From contig JARGPJ010000007.1 of assembly GCA_029212615.1 (NCBI GenBank), forward strand, positions 224,622-288,621: 64,000 nucleotides of DNA, given 5' to 3'. This document shows, piece after piece, positions 42,849 to 52,378 of this stretch. The stretch is from Verrucomicrobiales bacterium. GTDB taxonomy: Bacteria > Verrucomicrobiota > Verrucomicrobiia > Verrucomicrobiales > DEV007. The notes beneath the pieces were generated by a model. The model searched no databases and was not told the DNA's origin. It worked only from the letters and a program-made list of their open reading frames with translations. Positions within the stretch are counted from its first letter, which is position 1. Every line of letters starts with the position of its first letter. The position numbers and the translations under genes were made by a program.

Positions 42849-43345
42849 TGAACCGTGATCTCTTTTCCCAGGGCTTTCTCATAGGCCTGATGGAGAAGAA
42901 AAGTTTGTTGAGCGCCCAGCTTTTGACCGGTCTGCGCAACAAGGTAGAGGATCGCGAGAAGGAGCATGAAGGCGGCCGTGGGAATGAACATCCAGGTAGA
43001 CCCGGAGACGATCCATTTCGAGATAGCAAAGACGGCGGAAACGCCTGCGAGACAGCCGCCGACGAGATAGGCGTAGAGAAACATGGACCAGACGTTCGTG
43101 TTGGGACCGTAGGTGCCGCGGACAGTCAGGCGTCCTGTCTCTTCCTGATCGAGGCTTAAATTGAGTTGCGGGGACCAGAAGTGTTGCTCCTCGTCAGGAA
43201 TAACGAGAGTCAGATATCCCGGGAAATTTTTGACGAGGCAGCGGTTTTCGTTCGTTTCAATCGAGCGGACAATTTTCGCCTGAAAATCTTCGAGCGCAAA
43301 GCTCTCGTCGTGAACAAAATGAGGGCGGATGCGGAAGCTGCTCAT
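42845..43345 (-). CDS. conserved small membrane protein of unknown function
   Basis: The 166-residue protein has a soluble N-terminal part with PDEEQHFWSPQLNLSL and VRGTYGPNTNVWSMFL, followed by two membrane helices (about residues 88-108 and 117-137) and a polar end. Proteins with the FWSPQL and YGPN words occur in Bacteroidota and verrucomicrobia as far as I recall, without known function. It overlaps the convergent flavoprotein gene by 4 nt and lies 108 nt downstream of the transglutaminase gene. Confidence 0.7.
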   Translation of the reverse strand: MSSFRIRPHFVHDESFALEDFQAKIVRSIETNENRCLVKNFPGYLTLVIPDEEQHFWSPQLNLSLDQEETGRLTVRGTYGPNTNVWSMFLYAYLVGGCLAGVSAVFAISKWIVSGSTWMFIPTAAFMLLLAILYLVAQTGQKLGAQQTFLLHQAYEKALGKEITVH

Positions 43346-43453
43346 GCCTGCAGAGTATGCCGTCTTCGGGCCGGGTGCGTCAATCCTTTGCCGGAAGGTC
43401 AGCTCCTTCAGGGGGCTTTTGCGGGAGGGCGTTGAGCTCTACTCCAGTCAATC

Positions 43454-44320
43454 CTAATGCAGAGCACGTACCATCACTTCAACTTCCAGAGAGCGGTCCT
43501 CGCCCCCTCCGATGAGGCTCCCGCGCACGGGTGCCACATCGTGATAGTCACGTCCGGACGAAACCGAGACATAGTGTTCGTCGACCCATCGACGGTTTGT
43601 CGGATCGATTCCTACCCAGCCGATTCCCGGAACATGGACTTCGACCCACGCATGCGTTGCTCCTGAGCCGACGAAGTCGGCTTCTGTTGCGGTATCAAGC
43701 CCGGGATCGTAGAGGTAGCCGCTCAGATACCGCGCCGGCATTCCGAGGGCGCGGCAATAGCTGATGAGGAGGTGGGAAAAATCCTGACAAGTTCCTGTTT
43801 TGCACTCCTGAATTTCGGATGAGCCTGCCATGCGGTGAATATCCTGTTCCTCATACTGGCAGGATTCGAAAACAAAATCGCTCAACCCCTGGATGAGGGC
43901 TCCCCAGGTCTTCTCACAGGAAAGGTGAACATCGACCGCTTCACGCCACGTTGCCGGGTTCTTGGAAACAAAATGACTGTCGGTGGTAAACTCATAGAGT
44001 GATGCCTGATCTCCACTGAGAAACTCCCGCAGGGGGACGGCCATGGAGCGCATCGGGAGGTCGTAGGAGCCTGTCGTTTCGACTTCGGTTTGTGAGCGGA
44101 TCGTGAGCTGCTCGTGGCGGCCTTCGACTTCAAAGTGATGGACCAGATTTCCAAAGAGGTCTCTGGTTTCCCGAAGGTCCGCTCCCGGATCGATTGTGAT
44201 CTCCAGAACCCCGGGTTTTTGCCGGGCGGTTTCTTCAGGTGAAAGCCTCAGCTCATTGATATTTGAGCGCGCCGGTGCGGTGTAGAGATACCGCGTCTGG
44301 TGCAAGATGGAGAGGCGCAT
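43454..44320 (-). CDS. transglutaminase-like family protein
   Basis: The 288-residue protein has an N-terminal bacterial transglutaminase-like beta domain (LSILHQTRYLYTAPA; NELRLSPEE) and a papain-like transglutaminase core. The catalytic triad is Cys in GTCQDFSHLL, His in ATHAWVEVHVPG and Asp in GIDPTN. Such proteins may crosslink proteins or act as proteases, and a few help peptide tailoring; this one has no signal peptide. I chose the ATG at 44320; a longer frame from 44404 would overlap the DnaJ gene. It starts 10 nt after that gene. Confidence 0.88.
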   Translation of the reverse strand: MRLSILHQTRYLYTAPARSNINELRLSPEETARQKPGVLEITIDPGADLRETRDLFGNLVHHFEVEGRHEQLTIRSQTEVETTGSYDLPMRSMAVPLREFLSGDQASLYEFTTDSHFVSKNPATWREAVDVHLSCEKTWGALIQGLSDFVFESCQYEEQDIHRMAGSSEIQECKTGTCQDFSHLLISYCRALGMPARYLSGYLYDPGLDTATEADFVGSGATHAWVEVHVPGIGWVGIDPTNRRWVDEHYVSVSSGRDYHDVAPVRGSLIGGGEDRSLEVEVMVRALH

Positions 44321-44330
44321 GGTGTGAAGA

Positions 44331-45254
44331 TCAGCCCCGGGGGGAGAACGAACTGACGGAGGAGAGCTGTTCCCAAAGAGCTTTCTCCTCATCGGTCGAT
44401 TCATCAGGGAACTCCACCGTGATGATGAGGTAGAGGTCGCCGAAATCTGCCGTTCCTTTGGGAAGGCCTTTTCCTTTGAGCCTCATTCTCGTCCCGGGCG
44501 CCGTGTTGGGTTTGACGGTCATTTTGACGTTTCCGTGTGGCGTCGGAGCCGTCACTGAGGTGCCCAGAACAATCTCCCATGGAGTGAGGATGAGTTCACT
44601 TTCGAGATCTTTTCCGTTCGCGCGATAGACCGGGTGGCGTTCGAAGCGAACCCGGAGAAAGAGATCGCCATCGGGTCCTCCATTTGCCCCGGGGTGCCCC
44701 AGATTGGCACAGCGAATCTTCTGGCCTTCACCAATTCCTCTGGGCACTTTGACGCGAATGGTCTTTTCGCCGGAGGGTCGGGAAAGTCTCAATTCCCTGG
44801 TCGATCCGGTCATCACCTCTTCGATGCTGACGAGCAAATCAGCTTCGATATTCTGCCCGGCTCTGGGGCGTGATGAGCGGGGCTGACGTCCACCGTAACT
44901 GCCGAAGGGGTCGCCCCCTCCACCGCCAAACATCGATTCGAAGAAATCGCTGAATCCGGTGCTGCCGCCGAAATTATACTCGTAGGAGCCGCCGCCTCCG
45001 CCTCCGCCGGGGAAGCCCTGTCCCTGTTCCCAGTTCGGGCCGAGGGTGTCATACTTTTGCCTCTTACCGGCATCGCTCAGCACTTCGTAGGCTTCGTTGA
45101 CCTCTTTGAACTTTTCTTCAGCATTCGGAAGATCCTTTGCTACATCCGGGTGATATTTCCGGGCGAGCTTTTTGAAGGCTTTCTTAATTTCATCCTGAGA
45201 CGCAGACTTATCGACGCCCAGAATTTCGTAGTAATCTCGATATTGTACAGACAT
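44331..45254 (-). CDS. DnaJ-family chaperone, CbpA type
   Basis: The 307-residue protein carries an N-terminal J domain with the HPD motif ([10 protein letters not shown]), a glycine/phenylalanine-rich linker (residues about 77-130, with several GGGG runs) and two C-terminal substrate-binding beta domains ([31 protein letters not shown]). It lacks the zinc-finger CxxCxGxG repeats, so it is a CbpA-type, not canonical DnaJ. It stimulates DnaK. It is the first gene of a minus-strand run with the transglutaminase gene. Confidence 0.93.
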   Translation of the reverse strand: MSVQYRDYYEILGVDKSASQDEIKKAFKKLARKYHPDVAKDLPNAEEKFKEVNEAYEVLSDAGKRQKYDTLGPNWEQGQGFPGGGGGGGSYEYNFGGSTGFSDFFESMFGGGGGDPFGSYGGRQPRSSRPRAGQNIEADLLVSIEEVMTGSTRELRLSRPSGEKTIRVKVPRGIGEGQKIRCANLGHPGANGGPDGDLFLRVRFERHPVYRANGKDLESELILTPWEIVLGTSVTAPTPHGNVKMTVKPNTAPGTRMRLKGKGLPKGTADFGDLYLIITVEFPDESTDEEKALWEQLSSVSSFSPRG

Positions 45255-45349
45255 TCTCTTTCGGTAAGGTGGCCTGAAATGGAGGCAGATTCAACTGTCT
45301 GGAAACACCTGTTTCTTTCGGCTTAAAGATAAGTTTGCCGCTTGAGCCG

Positions 45350-46678
45350 CTAGCTTCCCAATTCTTCGAGGAGGGCGCGGTTCAGGCGGATCCCTGCTTC
45401 GAAATTGGAAACAGTGAAACTCTCATTGGGAGCATGAATCTGGCAATCCGGCAAAGCGAGCCCGAGGAGAAGCGTGTCGACGCCGAGAATATCTTTGATG
45501 GCCTGAATGATAGGAATGCTACCGCCTTCGCGGATAAGGCGAGGCTCGTCGGAGAAAGCTTTTCGAAGGGCATTCTGCGCCGCTTTTCCGTGCGCTGAAT
45601 GAGGGTCCATGACATAGGCGGGGCCATCGTGACCGAGCTCCACTTCAATCCGGCAGGAGTCAGGGCAGTGCGACTCAAGGTGAGCTTTCGCCAGTTTTAA
45701 TATTTCCTGCGGATCCTGGTCGGGAACGAGACGGAAACTGAGTTTGGCCATTGCTTCGCGGGGAATGACGGTTTTTGAGCCTTCTCCCTGATAACCGCCA
45801 CCAATGCCGTTGACTTCCGCGGTAGGTCGTCCCCAGCGCTGCTCAAGGGCGGTGTAGCCGGCTTCACCCCAAAGCCCGGGTGCTCCCGTTTCAGCGAGGG
45901 TTGCTGCATTTCCATCGGGCAGGGATCCCCACATGTCCCGCTCCCATTGCTCGAGAGGAATCACGGTATCGTAGAAGCCCGGAATTTGAACGACCCCTTC
46001 GGCGTTGTGTAGCGTAGAGACGAGGCGGGAAACGATCGTCGCAGGGTTCGGAACCGCTCCGCCATAGACCCCGGAGTGGAGATCGAGTGAGGGGCCGTGG
46101 ATCTTAAAATCGAGGCAGGCGATGCCGCGAAGACCGTAGGTCATCGTCGGGATCCCCGGAGCGATCATGCCGGTATCTGAAACGGCGCAGATATCGCATT
46201 TCAGCTCGTCTTTGTGGGCCTCAAGAAAAGGAGCCAGGTTGGGACTGCCGATTTCCTCTTCGCCTTCGAGAAGAAAGATCACGTTTACCGGCAACTCGCC
46301 ATTGGCTTTCAGGGTCTCCTCGACGCCGAGGATGTGAGCATAGTGTTGACCTTTGTTGTCGGTCGCACCGCGGCAGAAAATTTTGTCTCCCTTGAGAGTG
46401 GGCTCGAACGGGGGAGTGTCCCACTCTTCAACAGGATCGACCGGCTGGACATCATAGTGGCCATAGATGAGGACGGTGGGAAGCCCCTCTTTGACCTCAC
46501 TCCGTGCAAGAACGATGGGGTGTCCCGGTGTTTCATGAAGCTCCGGTTTTAGCCCCATCCCGGAAAATTTCTGCATGAGGTAGTCTGCACAGGAGCGGAC
46601 GTCGTCTTTGTGCCGACTGTCAGTGGAAATACTGGGGAAACGAAGAAACTCGAAAAATTCGGTGAGTTGGGGAGTCAT
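45350..46678 (-). CDS. M20-family dipeptidase
   Basis: The 442-residue zinc peptidase has the M20 motifs: metal ligands in GHYDVQPVDP, GATDNKGQ and EGEEEIGS, and a dimerisation lid domain (about residues 190-310). The C-terminal LLGLALPDCQIHAPNE includes a late histidine ligand. M20 dipeptidases cleave dipeptides or deacylate amino acids. No signal peptide, so it acts in the cytoplasm. The substrate is unknown. Confidence 0.92.
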   Translation of the reverse strand: MTPQLTEFFEFLRFPSISTDSRHKDDVRSCADYLMQKFSGMGLKPELHETPGHPIVLARSEVKEGLPTVLIYGHYDVQPVDPVEEWDTPPFEPTLKGDKIFCRGATDNKGQHYAHILGVEETLKANGELPVNVIFLLEGEEEIGSPNLAPFLEAHKDELKCDICAVSDTGMIAPGIPTMTYGLRGIACLDFKIHGPSLDLHSGVYGGAVPNPATIVSRLVSTLHNAEGVVQIPGFYDTVIPLEQWERDMWGSLPDGNAATLAETGAPGLWGEAGYTALEQRWGRPTAEVNGIGGGYQGEGSKTVIPREAMAKLSFRLVPDQDPQEILKLAKAHLESHCPDSCRIEVELGHDGPAYVMDPHSAHGKAAQNALRKAFSDEPRLIREGGSIPIIQAIKDILGVDTLLLGLALPDCQIHAPNESFTVSNFEAGIRLNRALLEELGS

Positions 46679-46818
46679 GCGTTTAAATAGTCAGACAGGT
46701 TGAGGTCTTGCGAAAGAAGAATTCGATGAGATCGATTATCTTTTTTTGATCTCCTGCAGTCAGCGGGAAACCTGGAGCCTGCTTCTACCCGTATTCTGTC
46801 TTAATTGAATGATTTTCT

Positions 46819-47616
46819 ATGCCTGGTCTCGATGATATTCCCGAAGAATTCTGGCTGAAGCTCCCCGGGCTTTCCCGGGGAATTATTGCTTTTCCCAGGT
46901 CGGGCAGTCGATGGATGAAGCTTTTGATCAATGATCTGTATGCTTCGACGGTTACGGCTTCGATTGATCAGCTTTATGCGGAGTCCGAGAATAAGGAAGT
47001 AGCTGGAACGAAGGTTTTCGCAGAGGAACCACGATGTACATATGACGTCTACCATCTCCTTGCCACAGGGGTGGATGAAACTGTGCTTAAATGTGGTGAC
47101 TCGCTAGTGGTGCGGGTGCATTCGCCGAAATTCTCCGCTACTTTTCCGGAAGCTCGTATCCTCGTGACGGTGAGGCACCCTGTTCCCGTCGTCAGATCCT
47201 ACATCGACTACGCGATCAAAGAAAATTTCTTAAAGGGGCAGGAAGGGGAAGTCGCGGCATTCACCTCGGGGAAGTTTTATGAACTTCGCGCATTTTTTGA
47301 CCAAATAGCCAGGATGTCCAATGAGGGGGGCGAGCGCATCAAAATGATCCCTTATCGCGAAGGCGTTCCCTTCCACGCGAAAGATCTTTGCGCGGCGATA
47401 GACCATTTGCGACTACCTTTCGGAAGCGGGGAAGCACACAACGCCGTCGCGCGGCTCAGGCAATTTCTGCAAAAGTTGAATGAAAGAGACTTGTTTTCAT
47501 ATCGTCGGGGAGGTGAATCCTTCTCGCCGGATGATCCACTCCCTGAATGGGCTTCCAGCCCGGAAGCTGGAGCGGCGATCGCATCTTTCGAAAAAATCGC
47601 AGAGCGCCTCGTTTAG
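46819..47616 (+). CDS. sulfotransferase-family protein
   Basis: The 265-residue protein starts with a PAPS 5'-phosphosulfate-binding loop FPRSGSRWM near residue 26 and has a 3'-phosphate-binding segment VTVRHPVPVVRSYIDYA near residue 112. These two sites define PAPS-dependent sulfotransferases; the helices between are rather short. It would add sulfate to a hydroxyl or amino group, perhaps of a glycan or lipid. The gene overlaps purB by four bases at the 3' end, convergently. The acceptor is not known. Confidence 0.8.
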   Translation: MPGLDDIPEEFWLKLPGLSRGIIAFPRSGSRWMKLLINDLYASTVTASIDQLYAESENKEVAGTKVFAEEPRCTYDVYHLLATGVDETVLKCGDSLVVRVHSPKFSATFPEARILVTVRHPVPVVRSYIDYAIKENFLKGQEGEVAAFTSGKFYELRAFFDQIARMSNEGGERIKMIPYREGVPFHAKDLCAAIDHLRLPFGSGEAHNAVARLRQFLQKLNERDLFSYRRGGESFSPDDPLPEWASSPEAGAAIASFEKIAERLV

Positions 47617-49031
47617 AGAATGCTTCCCGGTGTATACGAAGTGGCTCCGCTGATGTTATCAGCGTAGGCGCTCGCTTCAGAGATGAATCGATTTATCTGC
47701 GTCTGTACGGCACCGGCATTGGCCTTTCCTTCTTCGAGGCATGACTGGAGCTCCTCTTTATTCATCCCGAGGCCCCCGTCTTCAGCAAGCCGGTCAATGA
47801 GGTCGTTTTTGTCTGACTGACCGTTTCGATATGCCTGTGCGGCGGCGACGGCATGTTCCTTGATCACTTCGTGGGCTGTTTCGCGACCGATACCGTTTTT
47901 CACGGCCGTCATCATGATAGTGGTGCTGAGGAGGAAGGGGAGGTAGTGCTGATTCTCGCGTTCAATCACGGCGGGGTAAGCGTCCATCTGATCGAGGATC
48001 GTCACCATTGTTTCGAGAAGGCCGTCGATGGCATAGAAAGCGTCGGGAAGCATGACGCGGCGGACGACGGAGCAGGAGACGTCTCCTTCGTTCCACTGAT
48101 CGCCGGCAAGGCTTGAGGCCATGGTGAGATAGCCTCCGAGGATGGTTTTGAAACCATTGATACGCTCGCAACTCCGGCTGTTCATTTTATGAGGCATCGC
48201 CGATGACCCGACCTGACCTTTCGCGAACCCTTCGCTCGCGAGCTCGTGACCGGCCATGAGGCGGATCGTCTTCGCAAAGCTGGAGGGGCCGGAGGCGATT
48301 CCGTTGAGAGCGGAGATCACTTGAAGGTCAAGGCTCCGGGGATATACCTGGCCGACATTGTTAAAAATACGATGAATCCCGAGGTGAGCGGCGACGCTGT
48401 TTTCGAGCTTCATGACTTTGTCAGCATCGCCTTCGAAGAGGCTGAGTTGGTCCAACTGAGTCCCGACCGCCCCCTTGAGCCCACGTGCCGGATAGTCAGC
48501 AATGAGTTCGCTCAGCTCCTGTGCAGAGAAAAGAATCTCTTCGCCAAACATGGCGAGGCGCTTTCCGAAAGTCGTGATTTGGGCCGCGACATTATGCGTG
48601 CGTGCGGTGATCACGAGATCACGATATTCGTCCGCTTTTGTGGAGAGTCGATGGAGAACGGCTGCGGTTTTAAAGTGAACGACTTCGAGGGCGCGATAGA
48701 CCTGCAACTGCTCGACATTCTCGGTGAGATCCCGACTGGTCATTCCCTTGTGAATGTGTTCGTGCCCGGCGAGGTCGCAAAACTCCTCGATTCGTGCTTT
48801 GACATCGTGGCGTGTCACTCGCTCGCGGGCGTCAATCGATTCCAGGTTGATCTGATCGATGACAGATTCATAGGCGGCGATGGCTTCTTGAGGAATGTCG
48901 AGACCCAGCTCCCGCTGGGCTTTCATGACGGCGACCCAAAGCTCCCGTTCGAGGCGGACTTTTCCTTCAGGGGACCAGACGGCTTTCATGGCACCGGTGG
49001 CATATCTTTCAGCGAGGACGTTAGGGATCAT
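47613..49031 (-). CDS. purB: adenylosuccinate lyase
   Basis: The 472-residue fumarase/aspartase-fold enzyme cleaves SAICAR and adenylosuccinate in purine synthesis. The signature GSSAMPHKMNS is intact; the catalytic histidine-containing HKGMTSRDL and the helical core TARTHNVAAQITTFGKR are present. It is preceded by a DUF971 gene on the same strand, 48 nt away. Length is normal. Confidence 0.95.
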   Translation of the reverse strand: MIPNVLAERYATGAMKAVWSPEGKVRLERELWVAVMKAQRELGLDIPQEAIAAYESVIDQINLESIDARERVTRHDVKARIEEFCDLAGHEHIHKGMTSRDLTENVEQLQVYRALEVVHFKTAAVLHRLSTKADEYRDLVITARTHNVAAQITTFGKRLAMFGEEILFSAQELSELIADYPARGLKGAVGTQLDQLSLFEGDADKVMKLENSVAAHLGIHRIFNNVGQVYPRSLDLQVISALNGIASGPSSFAKTIRLMAGHELASEGFAKGQVGSSAMPHKMNSRSCERINGFKTILGGYLTMASSLAGDQWNEGDVSCSVVRRVMLPDAFYAIDGLLETMVTILDQMDAYPAVIERENQHYLPFLLSTTIMMTAVKNGIGRETAHEVIKEHAVAAAQAYRNGQSDKNDLIDRLAEDGGLGMNKEELQSCLEEGKANAGAVQTQINRFISEASAYADNISGATSYTPGSIL

Positions 49032-49079
49032 TTTTTGAGAATACTGGGAGCTGCGTGCGTTTTGCCCGCAGGAGACAGG

Positions 49080-49385
49080 TTAAAGGTGATGGGAAAGCTC
49101 TTTGAGAAAGTCGAAGCTGTAGATGCCGGTATTGTGGCCGTCTGAGAATTTGAATTGAAGGCCGTAGCTTCCAACGGGCACCCATCCGGTCACGGTGACA
49201 CCGGTGAAGTCTTTCCCTTTTTCATCACCGCTGATCTGCACTCCGAGGAGGTCACGCTCTCCGGCTGTTTCCGCGCTGGGGGAAGCGGCGCGAAGTTTGT
49301 CCATCGCGTAGAAATCATCAGAGTCGTCAGCCCATTTGATGGCGATTTCGTCTCCGATGATCTGGATGTCTTTGATGCCGGTCAT
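49080..49385 (-). CDS. DUF971 / gamma-butyrobetaine-hydroxylase N-terminal-like protein
   Basis: The 101-residue domain matches DUF971: IKWADDSDDFYAMDKLRAASP and the C-terminal GSYGLQFKFSDGHNTGIYSF. The domain also occurs at the N-terminus of gamma-butyrobetaine hydroxylase and fused to MRP/ApbC ATPases, with a role possibly in iron-sulfur or Fe/2OG chemistry. I chose the ATG at 49385; upstream residues have no family match. It lies upstream of purB, probably co-transcribed. Confidence 0.85.
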   Translation of the reverse strand: MTGIKDIQIIGDEIAIKWADDSDDFYAMDKLRAASPSAETAGERDLLGVQISGDEKGKDFTGVTVTGWVPVGSYGLQFKFSDGHNTGIYSFDFLKELSHHL

Positions 49386-49677
49386 GAATAAACAAGGTCG
49401 AATGCTTAGCACGGGGCGAAGCGCGAGGCAACAGGGTATGGTCGCTGATTCAGGAGCCTGAAGAAGTCTGCGTCTGAACTCTCTCAAATAATGCCTGGGG
49501 TGGGGCGGGCTCCGCCTCGAGCGCGAAAGCTATCCTGTCTGGTTTCAGGGCGGAGAGGACGGAGTATATCCCTCCGATTGCGCATGGTTTCTAGATCTTA
49601 TCCTGCTGGAATTCAGTAACTTAACTTCAGAGCTGTTCGGTAGGGAGGGCTTTCTGCGTCAGGAAAGAGGTGCACCC
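49386..49677. other. intergenic region before the kinase-phosphatase gene
   Basis: This divergent intergenic stretch of about 290 nt holds no gene I can support and no clear promoter. It has small inverted repeats, for example CGGAG-N7-CTCCG, with no obvious role. A good Shine-Dalgarno-like GAGGTG ends 5 nt before the ATG at 49678, which is why I start the next gene there. Confidence 0.5.
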
Positions 49678-50943
49678 ATGTATTTGGTTTTGCAATTTGT
49701 GGCAATTCACTCACCTTTCAGGTCCATGAAGATCGCTAAAGACGGAATTCGCTCCATTGTCAAAGTCGGCTACGACGGACGTGTGCATAAGACTTTTCGA
49801 GGGACTGATAAGGAAGCTCGTTTCGATAACGAGGTGCGCATCCTGAACATCCTCGAAGCACGTGGGTGCGATTATGTGCCGAGGTTGCTCGATCATGATA
49901 AGGAAACGCTTACGATTGTGACGACAAACTGTGGTGCGCCCGCCGAAAATTCGATCAGCGAGGGCAAGGCGGCAGAGCTCTTTGCTGAACTGGAGAATGA
50001 TTTCGGGGTTGTTCATGATGATCCTTTCCCCCGAAACATCACGTATAACGGCCGCATGGGACGCTTTTGCATCATCGATTTTGAGTTGGCCGAAGCGAAA
50101 GAGGACCCGCAACATCAGTGTGATGAAACAGAACCTCATCGCGTTCTCTTCTGGAGCGGGGTGACTCGCAGCGGAAAGCGGAAGTCGGAGAATCAGGATG
50201 CTCTTTCCGTTTTTTCCTCGGAGAAGGGGTGGGCAAACGATGTCGATCTTTCGGGAAAACAGTCGATTGATGATAATGGGCTCATTTTTGCGGTAAGCGA
50301 TGGCATGGGAGGGGCGGCAGGTGGAGCTGTTGCCAGTTCACTCGTGGTTCGTGAGTTGCGGCGCTTTCTTCCGGCGATGATGGGCGATTTTCATGGTGCC
50401 GGTGATCCTGAGGAGCTCCTCGAGAAAGCGGTGAAGTCGCTTCACGAGTATGTGACGAATACCGGTGAGCGAAAGTCGGATTTGAAGGGGATGGGTGCCA
50501 CCGTGGTGTGCGGTCTGTTCTATCGAACTAAAGTCTACTTTGGACACGTTGGCGACAGCCGGCTCTATCGCTTCAGGGAAGGTGAGATGAAGCAATTGAC
50601 CCATGACCATTCGCACATCGGCAGCCTCTTTCGCTCAGGCAAAATGAACGAGCGGGAGATGCGCATGCATCCGAGAAAGAATATTCTGAGTCAGGCGATC
50701 GGCGGTGGTTGCCGGTATGTCAGGCCTCAAGTGGATTCCGCTGATTTGCAACACGGGGACTGGTTTTTAATCTGTTCCGATGGAGTGATCGACGGATTGT
50801 GGAACAAGAATATTGCGACCTGTTTTTCCGAGGCGGACGAAGTCGATCAACCGGTCAAAGAGGTTGCTGAGCGTATTCTCGACTGGGCTTATCGCGAATC
50901 CGGGATGGATGACACGACGCTCTTTGTGGTGAAAGTGGAATAG
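49678..50943 (+). CDS. Bud32/RIO-like protein kinase fused to PP2C protein phosphatase
   Basis: One 421-residue chain holds a short atypical kinase and a phosphatase. The kinase (about residues 17-140) has a candidate ATP lysine K38 (VHKTF), the catalytic loop HDDPFPRN (H113, D115, N120) and DFE (D134) where typical kinases have DFG; it resembles Bud32/RIO in lacking much of the C-lobe. The PP2C part (about 160-421) keeps the metal aspartates of ENQD, VSDGMGG, GDSRLYR, SDGVIDGL and DDTTLF. So writer and eraser share one protein. ATG at 49678 follows GAGGTG; ATG at 49726 (MKIAKDG) is an alternative. Confidence 0.9.
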   Translation: MYLVLQFVAIHSPFRSMKIAKDGIRSIVKVGYDGRVHKTFRGTDKEARFDNEVRILNILEARGCDYVPRLLDHDKETLTIVTTNCGAPAENSISEGKAAELFAELENDFGVVHDDPFPRNITYNGRMGRFCIIDFELAEAKEDPQHQCDETEPHRVLFWSGVTRSGKRKSENQDALSVFSSEKGWANDVDLSGKQSIDDNGLIFAVSDGMGGAAGGAVASSLVVRELRRFLPAMMGDFHGAGDPEELLEKAVKSLHEYVTNTGERKSDLKGMGATVVCGLFYRTKVYFGHVGDSRLYRFREGEMKQLTHDHSHIGSLFRSGKMNEREMRMHPRKNILSQAIGGGCRYVRPQVDSADLQHGDWFLICSDGVIDGLWNKNIATCFSEADEVDQPVKEVAERILDWAYRESGMDDTTLFVVKVE

Positions 50944-50952
50944 GAGGTCCGC

Positions 50953-52227
50953 CTAGACGGTGCGTGTTAAAATCAGTGCATTCCGGCCGTTGGATTGCCA
51001 TTTCTCGCGCCGGCTGTCCGGTAGTTCGGACAGGTCTTTCGTCACGGAAAAGCCCTCTTTTTCCAGGTAGCCGGCCGCCTGGGTCGAGAGGGCGAATAAA
51101 GTCGGGGCTCCCAGTTCTCTCGTTCGATTGAGGGCGGCTTCGATGAGAAGGCTCCCGTAACCCTGGTCAGTATGTCCTTTCTTCACAAAGAGGCAGGCGA
51201 GCTCCGCTTTCATTTCATCGGGGTAGGGATGAACGGCGACGCAGCCAACAACGTTCTGATCAATCTCAACGACGATGTAGTCTTCAATCGATTCAAGAAT
51301 CTCAGAACGGCTTCTTTCAATGAGTTGCTCATCCTCGACGGCGCGGTGGATGAGAAGGTGGATTTCATCGACATCATCGCGAACTGCGGGGCGGACTTTC
51401 TGGTAGGCATCGGAGTAGACCATGACGCCTACTCCTTCGTTACTGAACAGTTCGGCGAGGATAGCGTCATCGTTCCGGCTTCCGATGAGGTGAACGCGCG
51501 TGACTCCGTCCCGTGTCGCGATGGATCCGTTTTTCAGTTTTGAGGCGATTCCCACGGGCAGGTCCGGATGGGCCTCAAGGAACTCGAGGACACTTTCGCT
51601 GGACCAGTTGCGCTCGCGGGCATCGAGCGAGGCTCTGGGGTCCTCAGTAGAGAGGAAGAGGATCTTAGCCGCTCCAAGGGCGGTGGCGACTTCCCGGGCG
51701 ACTGAATCTGAATTGACGCGAAGCGTTTTGCCATCGGCGTCGAAGCCGAGGGGCGGGACGACCGGAAGAATGTCTTGATCGAGAAAGCTTTGAAGCACGC
51801 CGGCATCGATGCGCTCGATTGTCCCGGTGAAACGGGCGTCGATGCCTTTCACGATGCCGGCAGGATGAGCGTGGATTGCATTTGCTGTTGCCGCTTTGAG
51901 TTTCACGGTCGTGAGACTTTGCATCAACGCGTTGCTGAGCCGGGAAATAGCGTCAATGCTCACCTCGAGCGTAGCCTCATCGGTGATGCCGGTTCCATCG
52001 ACATTGGAGAGGGGCGTCTCTCTCCTTTCCCCGAGGGCGGTTATCTGCGCCGCGGCGCCATAGACGAGCACGACGCGAATATTCAGCGAGCGGAGGACAG
52101 CAAGGTCGAGAAGAATATTAGAAAAGTCGGGCGAATCGATCACCGCTCCGTCGAGTGCGATCACAAAGGTGCGGCCGCGAAACTGCGGGACGTATTGCAA
52201 AATGGCTCTAAGGTCGTTGAAATTCAT
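50953..52227 (-). CDS. argA: N-acetylglutamate synthase (kinase-like plus GNAT domains)
   Basis: The 424-residue protein makes N-acetylglutamate, the first step of arginine synthesis. Residues 1-270 are an amino-acid-kinase-like domain (LVYGAAAQITALGERRETP, VVPPLGFDADG). Residues about 280-424 are a GNAT acetyltransferase with the acetyl-CoA word DQGYGSLLIEAAL. It is the classic ArgA layout; the kinase domain senses arginine in proteobacteria. The gene is divergent from menF and convergent with the kinase-phosphatase gene (9 nt between stops). Confidence 0.92.
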   Translation of the reverse strand: MNFNDLRAILQYVPQFRGRTFVIALDGAVIDSPDFSNILLDLAVLRSLNIRVVLVYGAAAQITALGERRETPLSNVDGTGITDEATLEVSIDAISRLSNALMQSLTTVKLKAATANAIHAHPAGIVKGIDARFTGTIERIDAGVLQSFLDQDILPVVPPLGFDADGKTLRVNSDSVAREVATALGAAKILFLSTEDPRASLDARERNWSSESVLEFLEAHPDLPVGIASKLKNGSIATRDGVTRVHLIGSRNDDAILAELFSNEGVGVMVYSDAYQKVRPAVRDDVDEIHLLIHRAVEDEQLIERSRSEILESIEDYIVVEIDQNVVGCVAVHPYPDEMKAELACLFVKKGHTDQGYGSLLIEAALNRTRELGAPTLFALSTQAAGYLEKEGFSVTKDLSELPDSRREKWQSNGRNALILTRTV

Positions 52228-52378
52228 TGGAAAACGGCGTCTGAACGCACTTTCTCAGTGGTGAGGCGAATAAACGGTGAGAAGAGCTAAGTTTCCAGCG
52301 GCGAATCTCACCATTTGCGATTTTCGTAATGAGTTGATAAGAAGAGCAGTCATCTCTCTTCGACTGGACCCGTTCTTC

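Noticed and set aside
46728..46753. GAGATC...GATCTC hairpin with T-run in the loop between the M20 peptidase and the sulfotransferase
   Set aside because: The T-run is inside the loop and no upstream plus-strand gene needs a terminator there.
48246..49145. A 299-codon plus-strand frame antisense to purB
   Set aside because: PurB has intact motifs over its full length; the antisense frame shows no domain and no start signal.
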